Part shown: positions 1 to 5,070 of the stretch, in pieces | Numbering within the stretch: the stretch's first letter is position 1 | Layout: each line of letters opens with the position of its first letter | Assembly (NCBI GenBank): GCA_024408745.1 | Contig: JAKSUS010000088.1 | Coordinates: 1-5,070 of the forward strand | Source of the DNA: Candidatus Gastranaerophilales bacterium | GTDB lineage: Bacteria > Cyanobacteriota > Vampirovibrionia > Gastranaerophilales > JAILCC01 | Reading direction: 5' to 3' | DNA: 5,070 bases | Notes under the pieces: generated by a model | Database searches by the model: none | The model's input: the letters and a program-made list of their open reading frames with translations, nothing else | What the model was told of the DNA's origin: nothing | Position numbers and translations under genes: made by a program

Positions 1-614
1 ATAAACTTTACTATACCTTCTTCTATCGCTTGCAAAAGACTATCCTGCTGAAGTACAAACTGACCGTTTTGATTAAGTAAAGCATTTCTGTTTTTTATTT
101 TTTCCAAAGATGTTTTTTCGGTTAGCTGAAGCTCATTTTTATCTGCTTTATTAACATTTTGCGCAGTTTGTGCATAATTATAAAAACCATTAGCATCAGT
201 AATAATTATTGTTTTATCGTCTAAAATTGTAGTTTTCAGAAAATCAAGTGATTGATTATAATTTATATTAGAAATATCTTTATCGGCAATATTAACAATG
301 TCTCCGACATTATCAATTATAATAGCAAAATCTGTTTCTCGCCCTTCAAGAAGCAAAAACTTTTGATTAACCGAAAAAGGTTTAAGTTCTTTGCCTAAAA
401 AACCTCTTATATCATATACCGGAATAGTTTTGCCTCTCAAATTAATTAAACCTGTCAGATTTTTGCTGATACTTTCTATTGAAAACATATCAATAACAGG
501 GATAATTTCTTTTACCGATTCAATCTTAAAAGCATATATAACTTCAGAAATATCAACCAATAAATATTTTGTAAGTAAGTTTTCATTAGTATCTTCATCA
601 AAAAAAGAAGTCAT
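1..614 (-). CDS. CheW-like coupling protein with C-terminal extension (partial, 3' end outside window)
   Basis: This is a cytoplasmic adaptor that would dock a CheA kinase to an MCP signalling tip. The visible 204 residues begin with a CheW domain at about residues 15-143. It starts with the YLLVDISEVIYAFKIESVKE strand pattern and contains the family hallmark GLINLRGKTIPVYDIR at residues 55-70, followed by a LLLEGRETDFAIIIDNVGDI core at about 87-106. The ATG at 614-612 is fixed by an in-frame TAA directly before it, and by a purine-rich ribosome site (AAGAGGAAA) 8-9 bases upstream. It lies 3 bases after the cyclase gene and in the same frame, so the two are surely co-transcribed. Stand-alone CheW proteins are usually about 150-170 residues. 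This one passes 204 without a stop, and residues 145-204 form a polar, probably helical tail that I do not recognise. It may lead into a second domain. CheW assignment is firm; full architecture is unknown. Confidence 0.9.
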   Translation of the reverse strand, partial: MTSFFDEDTNENLLTKYLLVDISEVIYAFKIESVKEIIPVIDMFSIESISKNLTGLINLRGKTIPVYDIRGFLGKELKPFSVNQKFLLLEGRETDFAIIIDNVGDIVNIADKDISNINYNQSLDFLKTTILDDKTIIITDANGFYNYAQTAQNVNKADKNELQLTEKTSLEKIKNRNALLNQNGQFVLQQDSLLQAIEEGIVKF

Positions 615-617
615 TTA

Positions 618-2090
618 TTATTTCCTCTTAATTGCCAATTCAATACGGTTTTTACCTTTTTCTTTTGCTTCATATAAAGCATTATCGGTTTCTTTTATAA
701 ACGCATCAGTTGATACAAAATCAAAAGTATTTTGAGAAATCCCTATACTAACTGTCACATTAACTCTTTGAAATTCTCTCATAAACATTTGATCTGCAAT
801 TCTGCAACGTAATCTTTCTATTGGTATTATAGCCTGCTCAATTGAGGTTTCAGGGAGTATAGCAATTAATTCTTCACCACCATATCGTGCTACATAATCA
901 GTTTTTCTCAGGGATTCTTTAAACAAACCGGAAACCACCTGCAAAACTTCATCTCCAAACTGATGCCCAAATGTATCATTCAATTGTTTAAAATTATCAA
1001 TATCAATCATAGCAAGGCTTAGCGGAGAAGAATATCTGTTAGAGCGTAAAAACTCTTTCTCCAAAACCTGTTGGAAATATCTTCTGTTATAAAGCTGGGT
1101 TAAAGGATCAACAATGGATAATAATTTGGTTTCGGAGTATAGCCATTTGATTTTCAAAACCATCTTTAATTCTGAGATAATTGTGTCGACAATTGATTTA
1201 TTAACATATTTACTTGAATCTTTATGAAATAAAGCAATTGCACCTATTAGTTTTCCTTCATTTTCAAAAGGAACAATATATTCAGACTTGAATTCATTGA
1301 TATCAGAAATGCTTTCTTCAAAATCTTCTTCATTAGAACTTGTTTCAGTCATTTTATATTCAAGCCTTAAATTAGAATATGCTTCGACATTGCACGCTAT
1401 TATTTTTGCAGAAATTCTGTCTTTAACATTCTGCAAAACTTCTGCATCTATATCACATTCATTTTGTTCAAAATAAATAATTTTATCTTTTTTATCACTT
1501 TCATTATAAAAAACCGCTAAAAGATTATAATCTAATATTGAAGATAATAACGAAAATAATTTTCTGTTAAATATTTTATCATCTAATACAAACTCTGCTA
1601 AATCTCTAAATTCATTTGTCAAAGTCGATTTTACCAATGATTCATCTAAGATTTCGGCAACCTTTGAAGTGAAATCATATTGAGTTGTATCAGTAATTAA
1701 AGTTATATCAGTATTTTTTTGAGATTGAGAAATAAATTTCTCTATAATAGCGTAAAGTTCATCATCAGATGCCCCCTTGCAGAAAAAAGCATCGGCACCG
1801 GCTCTTAAACCCCAAAACTTATCAATTTTTTTATCCAAAACCGTTAATAGAATTACAGGAATATGACTTGTTAATTTATCTCTCTTAATAAGTCTGCATA
1901 AATGATACCCGTTAATATTAGGCATTAAAACATCTGAAATTACAATAGCAGGATTTTTTTCATACACTAAACGAATAGCGTCCATACCATTCTCTGCTTC
2001 GAGAACTTCATATCCTTTTTTTTCGAGCTTTAACTTTAATGTTAAACACTGCGTTTTACTATCATCAACTATTAAGATTTTTTGCGTCAT
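618..2090 (-). CDS. Response regulator with diguanylate cyclase output (REC - GAF-like - GGDEF), WspR-like
   Basis: This predicted cytoplasmic enzyme joins two GTP into cyclic di-GMP under phosphorylation control. The N-terminal receiver (1-120) has the acidic pair D9/D10, phospho-acceptor D53 (in SDVLMP), T83 and K105. Residues about 155-320 look like a degenerate GAF domain (YIVPFENEGKLIGAIALF at 271-288) with an acidic insertion near 250-266. The GGDEF domain (about 325-485) begins DPLTQLYNRRYF and has metal-site D363 in DIDNFK, LNDTFGH, active-site GGEEL at 404-408, VSIG at 447-450 and an end pattern ALYEAKEKGKNRI. An RxxD inhibitory site (R395-D398) sits five residues before GGEEL, so product feedback is expected. 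It therefore looks catalytically competent. The ATG is the only sensible start: an in-frame TAA lies 9 bases upstream and REC begins at residue 3. It is first in the leftward operon; the partner kinase is probably the CheA gene here (inference). The usual K-P after the receiver lysine is K-G. Confidence 0.95.
   Translation of the reverse strand: MTQKILIVDDSKTQCLTLKLKLEKKGYEVLEAENGMDAIRLVYEKNPAIVISDVLMPNINGYHLCRLIKRDKLTSHIPVILLTVLDKKIDKFWGLRAGADAFFCKGASDDELYAIIEKFISQSQKNTDITLITDTTQYDFTSKVAEILDESLVKSTLTNEFRDLAEFVLDDKIFNRKLFSLLSSILDYNLLAVFYNESDKKDKIIYFEQNECDIDAEVLQNVKDRISAKIIACNVEAYSNLRLEYKMTETSSNEEDFEESISDINEFKSEYIVPFENEGKLIGAIALFHKDSSKYVNKSIVDTIISELKMVLKIKWLYSETKLLSIVDPLTQLYNRRYFQQVLEKEFLRSNRYSSPLSLAMIDIDNFKQLNDTFGHQFGDEVLQVVSGLFKESLRKTDYVARYGGEELIAILPETSIEQAIIPIERLRCRIADQMFMREFQRVNVTVSIGISQNTFDFVSTDAFIKETDNALYEAKEKGKNRIELAIKRK
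621..629 (-). promoter_or_regulatory. Ribosome binding site of the CheW-like gene, embedded in the end of the cyclase gene
   Basis: On the minus strand AAGAGGAAA lies just before TAA TAA ATG. These nine bases also encode the last residues (K-R-K) of the cyclase. Ribosomes ending on the cyclase would stop directly over this site and could restart at the ATG, which implies translational coupling of the two proteins. Confidence 0.65.
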
Positions 2091-2131
2091 GGCTCTTTAT
2101 GTAAACAAATTGTCCTATTAACTTTTTTATT

Positions 2132-2152
2132 ATAAAATATAATTGATTTTAT
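2132..2152. repeat. Short inverted repeat between the divergent promoters
   Basis: ATAAAAT (2132-2138) and ATTTTAT (2146-2152) are perfect 7-base inverted arms around a 7-base centre. They overlap the candidate plus-strand -10 and the minus-strand promoter spacer, a position suited to an operator for a dimeric regulator. The arms are pure A/T in a very AT-rich stretch, so chance is a real alternative. Confidence 0.25.
2138..2143 (+). promoter_or_regulatory. Candidate -10 element for the MCP-CheA operon
   Basis: A perfect TATAAT lies about 40 bases before the MCP start codon, at a plausible distance for a short leader. No good -35 sits 16-18 bases upstream. TTGTCC at 2110-2115 is too far from it (22 bases) and pairs better, at 15 bases, with TATAAA at 2131-2136. 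A promoter is expected here because the MCP gene is first in a divergent unit, but which element is used is uncertain. The site falls inside the spacer of the minus-strand promoter. Confidence 0.3.
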
Positions 2153-2168
2153 TTCAAAATTATAACAC

Positions 2169-2173
2169 AGGAG
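2169..2173 (+). promoter_or_regulatory. Ribosome binding site of the MCP gene
   Basis: AGGAG, within a purine run AGGAGAGAGAAA, lies 10 bases before the ATG at 2184. It is the strongest Shine-Dalgarno match in the window and fixes the start of the MCP. The cyclase gene, by contrast, has only AAAGAG two bases from its ATG. Confidence 0.75.
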
Positions 2174-2183
2174 AGAGAAATAT

Positions 2184-3215
2184 ATGTTTTCTAAATTAAG
2201 CTTAAAGAAAAAAATTAACTTAACAGTAAAGATTTTAACTGTTTTACTGATTGCTCTTACTATATTAAGTATTCTTAACTATTCAGTATTAGGGGTTCCA
2301 TATACAATCAGTTTTGTAACAATTTCGGTTTGCGGAATTTTTGTTATTATACAACTTTACATTATGATTGACAGATGGCTTAACAAATATGTTTCGACAG
2401 TTATTGCAAATAACACTCTAATATCATCAAATATTCTTGATGCCGTATCCACTCAAGGCAATTTCGTTGAAAAAAACAATACAGCAATGGGTGAAATTGC
2501 TAATTATGTTGATAAATTAAAAATTGAAGCATATACAACAAAAGAACTTGTTCAATCAGTTGTTGAAAAATCTCAAAGAACTTTAATGGTATCTTCAAAG
2601 GAAGAAAATTTCATTAAAGAAAGTCTTGATAAAATGTACACTATCAGACAAAAAATTCAAACTATTGCAGAATTAATTTTGGAATTATCAGAACAAGCAC
2701 AACATATTTCTAACAATATCGGTATTGTAGAAGATATTGCAGAACAAACAAACATGCTTGCTCTTAACGCCGCAGTTGAAGCCGCAAGAGCAGGTGAACA
2801 TGGTAAAGGTTTTGCAGTTGTCGCAAGTGAAATCAGAAAATTAGCCGATGAAAGTAAACAAGCAACAACAAAAATCATTGATTTGGTAAGAGAAATTCAA
2901 AATGCTACAAATTCAACAGTTATGGCCGCCGAAGAAGGTTCCAAAGAAATTGAAAACGGTGTTAATTTAACAATTAAAATTACCGAAAATATTAATGAAT
3001 TGAAAACTAATATTGACCAGACAGTCGATGAAGTATATAAAATTTTAAGTGCCTTAAATAATCAATTTGATAATGCTGAATTTGCCGCACAGACGACTCA
3101 GGCAATGAGTAAAGAAATGAAAGATGCAAATGTTATTTTGAAAGACAAAATAAAAGTCGTTCAAAATGTGTTGAATGCAAATACAGAAACTCAATCTGAG
3201 GTTATGGATAATTAA
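2184..3215 (+). CDS. Minimal methyl-accepting chemotaxis protein (two TM helices, no sensor domain)
   Basis: This is a membrane-anchored chemoreceptor-family protein that would control CheA through CheW. Residues 1-14 are basic (SKLSLKKKINLTVK), followed by two hydrophobic segments at about 15-36 and 41-62, joined by only a handful of residues. There is no periplasmic ligand-binding domain, and no Pro-containing HAMP start after the second helix. The rest is a long coiled coil. The highly conserved hairpin tip is at about 182-217 (EDIAEQTNMLALNAAVEAA then RAGEHGKGFAVVASEIRKLA), which binds CheA and CheW. No clear methylation consensus site and no C-terminal CheR/CheB-binding pentapeptide were recognised; the protein ends SEVMDN. 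At 343 residues it is much shorter than a typical transmembrane MCP (about 500-650). The start is supported by a strong AGGAG ribosome site at 2169-2173. It is followed after 16 bases by the CheA gene. Family assignment is certain; what it senses is unknown. Confidence 0.95.
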   Translation: MFSKLSLKKKINLTVKILTVLLIALTILSILNYSVLGVPYTISFVTISVCGIFVIIQLYIMIDRWLNKYVSTVIANNTLISSNILDAVSTQGNFVEKNNTAMGEIANYVDKLKIEAYTTKELVQSVVEKSQRTLMVSSKEENFIKESLDKMYTIRQKIQTIAELILELSEQAQHISNNIGIVEDIAEQTNMLALNAAVEAARAGEHGKGFAVVASEIRKLADESKQATTKIIDLVREIQNATNSTVMAAEEGSKEIENGVNLTIKITENINELKTNIDQTVDEVYKILSALNNQFDNAEFAAQTTQAMSKEMKDANVILKDKIKVVQNVLNANTETQSEVMDN

Positions 3216-3231
3216 TTTATAAGGCTCTGTT

Positions 3232-5070
3232 ATGGAATTTTCCGACGAAGAATTACAGCAAATTTTTAAAATTTTTAAAGACGAAGCCGAAGAACACTTA
3301 GGTATTATTAATAAATGCTTACTTGATTTAGAAAAGAAACCTGATGATGCTGATTTGGTTTCCGAATTATTCAGAGAAGCACATACAATTAAAGGTTCAG
3401 CGAGAATGTTGGACGTTGTATCCATTCAAAATCTTGCGCACAAAATGGAAGATTTATTAGGGCTTGCCAAAGAAGGCGGAGCAACCGTTACACCTGAATT
3501 TATTGATTTATTATGTCAGGGAGTTGATATAATAACACAAATTTTGGGCAAATTAGAATATAATACTCTTGATTACGTTGATGAAAATTCCGATAAACTT
3601 GCCCTTCAAATAGAAAACTTTAAACAAAATATAGTCTCAGAAACAAATAATGTACAGGAAGAAACAACCATTTCCGAAAAATCTGAAACTGAAAACATTA
3701 TTATAAATGAATCTGATACAGAACAAATTGAATTATCAAATATTTCAGATAATAATTTTAACAAAGACAATGATGAAAATAAGAATACTTTTTTTGTTAA
3801 GCAGGAAAACAGTAATATCTTAAAAGATACAAATTCAAGTTTCGGTATTATTTCTCACTATATTTCTCAGTTAGACAGCAAATACCAAAAGAATAATGCA
3901 ATCAGCGAAGTCCTTACGGTTATAAATGATTCATTAACTCAAAATTTATCAGACCTACAAAATGAAATACTTAAACTTATTTCAGATAATTTACTTTATA
4001 TCAAAAATAACGATATTCTTCCTTCATCAGAGATTGTAACGGCAATAAAGCAAGCCTTATCCTCCGTATATGAACCAAATGAAAATGAAGACTTAAATCT
4101 CGTAATACAAAGATTAAATATTTTAAAGCAAATGCTTGAACTCAGCAAGGATAATGAAAAACTTTTACTCGTTCCTAAAAAAACAAATATTCAGGATATT
4201 AATACTAAGGAAACGGAAAAAAATACCCGGGATAATACGGTAAATACAAAGTATGATACAAATTTATTCAAAACTTTAAGAGTTGATACACAAAAACTTG
4301 ATAAACTGGAAAATTATGTTGAAGAATTAATAGTTTTAAAAATTAAAAACAAACAACAGTTGAAAAATTTAAATTCTTTACTGAATGATTTATCGGAAAT
4401 ACAAAAAAACTTATGGAAATTCCCTATAAATTCAAAATCAAATGATAAAAAAATATTTCCTCAACAAATTTTATCGGATAAGATTGTAAGTTCTAAAAAT
4501 TTACAAAATCAACTTGATAAAATTACCGAAAAAACTGATGAATTATATCAATCATTAGATGATTTTCAAAAAAGTTTTTTAAATGATGATATAAGATTAA
4601 ATTTTCTGACGGAAGAAATCGAAAATATGGTAAAAAGCATCAGAATTTTACCATTAGCAACTGTTTTTCATATGTTTCCGAGAATGGTAAGAGATATTGC
4701 ACGTACGCAAGGCAAACAGGTTGACATTATTATTACCGGCAGCGAAGCAAGTGCAGATAAAACAATAGTTGAGGAAATTAAAGCACCTTTAATCCATATT
4801 ATAAGAAACGCAGTTGACCACGGTATTGAAGATCCTCAGGAGCGTATTGAAAAAGGTAAAAACCCGACAGGTAAAATTTTATTGAATTCTTATCATTCAG
4901 GTAATGCTATTACGATAGAAGTTGTTGATGACGGCAGAGGATTAGATATAGAAAAGATTAAGGAAAAAGCACTAAGACAAAATCTTTTATCAAATGAAGA
5001 ATTAAATCAATTATCCGAACTTCAAATTATGAATTTAATCTTTTGGCCCGGATTTTCAACCGAAGATAAA
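3232..5070 (+). CDS. cheA: CheA-family chemosensory histidine kinase (partial, 3' end outside window)
   Basis: This kinase would autophosphorylate on its HPt domain and pass phosphate to a response regulator. The 613 visible residues run to the right edge without a stop. HPt/P1 (1-110) carries H51 in HTIKGSARML, then LAHKMEDLL. Residues about 131-200 are an Asn/Glu/Ser/Thr-rich linker; 204-314 look helical and match no P2 domain I know; 316-345 are another linker. P3 dimerisation starts at LRVDTQKLDKLENYVEELIV (349-368) and is long, running to about 470. It leads into IRILPLATVFHMFPRMVRDI (470-489). The ATPase domain has its N box at IIRNAVDHGIE (N526, D529, H530), G1 box DDGRG (566-570) and an F-box-like FWPGFST (604-610). 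All catalytic motifs seen are intact. A CheW-like P5, and probably a receiver, should follow outside the window. The ATG at 3232 has AAGG seven bases upstream and lies 16 bases after the MCP stop, so the two are co-transcribed. Confidence 0.95.
   Translation, partial: MEFSDEELQQIFKIFKDEAEEHLGIINKCLLDLEKKPDDADLVSELFREAHTIKGSARMLDVVSIQNLAHKMEDLLGLAKEGGATVTPEFIDLLCQGVDIITQILGKLEYNTLDYVDENSDKLALQIENFKQNIVSETNNVQEETTISEKSETENIIINESDTEQIELSNISDNNFNKDNDENKNTFFVKQENSNILKDTNSSFGIISHYISQLDSKYQKNNAISEVLTVINDSLTQNLSDLQNEILKLISDNLLYIKNNDILPSSEIVTAIKQALSSVYEPNENEDLNLVIQRLNILKQMLELSKDNEKLLLVPKKTNIQDINTKETEKNTRDNTVNTKYDTNLFKTLRVDTQKLDKLENYVEELIVLKIKNKQQLKNLNSLLNDLSEIQKNLWKFPINSKSNDKKIFPQQILSDKIVSSKNLQNQLDKITEKTDELYQSLDDFQKSFLNDDIRLNFLTEEIENMVKSIRILPLATVFHMFPRMVRDIARTQGKQVDIIITGSEASADKTIVEEIKAPLIHIIRNAVDHGIEDPQERIEKGKNPTGKILLNSYHSGNAITIEVVDDGRGLDIEKIKEKALRQNLLSNEELNQLSELQIMNLIFWPGFSTEDK

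Larger units (their letters stand above)
2129..2157 (-). promoter_or_regulatory. Predicted sigma70-type promoter for the cyclase-CheW operon
   Basis: Read on the minus strand there is TTGAAA (2157-2152; five of six bases match the -35 consensus), a 17-base spacer, and a perfect TATAAT (2134-2129). Transcription would begin near 2121-2123, leaving a leader of roughly 30 bases before the ATG at 2090. The spacing and 11-of-12 match make this the best promoter in the window, although AT-rich intergenic DNA yields such matches by chance more often than balanced DNA. Confidence 0.55.

Noticed and set aside
391..735. Plus-strand open frame of 114 codons
   Set aside because: It lies opposite the CheW-like gene and the end of the cyclase gene, both with clear domain motifs. 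The translation has no recognisable domain and no clear ribosome site.
1288..1476. Plus-strand open frame of 62 codons
   Set aside because: It is antisense to the GAF-like part of the cyclase gene. Its serine/leucine-rich product is typical of an antisense shadow.
2091..2183. Possible riboswitch or small RNA in the divergent spacer
   Set aside because: The spacer is only 93 bases and almost pure A/T, with no GC-rich stem, terminator hairpin or c-di-GMP riboswitch signature. The promoters and ribosome sites account for it.
2657..2878. Minus-strand open frame of 73 codons
   Set aside because: It is antisense to the most conserved part of the MCP signalling tip; the frame is open because of codon use in that conserved stretch.
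3256..3282. Near-direct repeat of AAATTTTTAA in the start of CheA
   Set aside because: It encodes a repeated I-F-K within the first HPt helix and reflects AT-rich codons; there is no further copy or structure.
3054..3425. Minus-strand open frame of 123 codons across the MCP-CheA junction
   Set aside because: It overlaps the end of the MCP and the HPt domain of CheA on the other strand, has no domain signature, and its product is a Ser/Cys/Ile-rich shadow translation.

Overview
The window holds four genes of one chemosensory signalling cluster, arranged as two divergent pairs around a 93-base AT-rich intergenic region (2091-2183). On the minus strand, reading leftward, are a response regulator with a diguanylate cyclase output (618-2090) and a CheW-like coupling protein (1-614, cut by the left edge). 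On the plus strand are a small methyl-accepting chemotaxis protein (MCP, 2184-3215) and a CheA-family histidine kinase (3232-5070, cut by the right edge). Genes within each pair are almost contiguous (3-base and 16-base gaps), so each pair is probably one transcript. No RNA genes, mobile elements, CRISPR arrays or terminators were seen.

How the parts fit (inference from families and layout): the membrane-anchored MCP, the CheW-like adaptor and the CheA kinase would form a sensory array. The only response regulator in view, REC-(GAF-like)-GGDEF, is the natural candidate to receive phosphate from CheA and make cyclic di-GMP. That is the logic of the Wsp system of Pseudomonas (WspA/WspB/WspE/WspR) rather than of a classical flagellar CheY pathway. 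No CheY, CheB or CheR is visible, but both ends of the cluster lie outside the window.

Unusual points: the MCP is essentially a transmembrane hairpin plus signalling coiled coil, with no periplasmic sensor and no recognisable HAMP domain. The CheA lacks a recognisable P2 domain and carries instead a long Asn/Glu/Ser-rich linker and a predicted helical segment. The cyclase and CheW genes are in the same reading frame, separated only by two tandem stop codons.

Organism: the DNA is strongly AT-rich, with A/T-ending codons (TTA, AAA, GAA, AAT, ATT) throughout all four genes, so nothing suggests recent transfer of one part. The kinase resembles the CheA variants I associate with cyanobacteria-like and deltaproteobacteria-like chemosensory clusters. 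A low-GC bacterium with an inner membrane and a c-di-GMP lifestyle fits (for example a non-photosynthetic relative of cyanobacteria), but the sequence alone does not settle the lineage.
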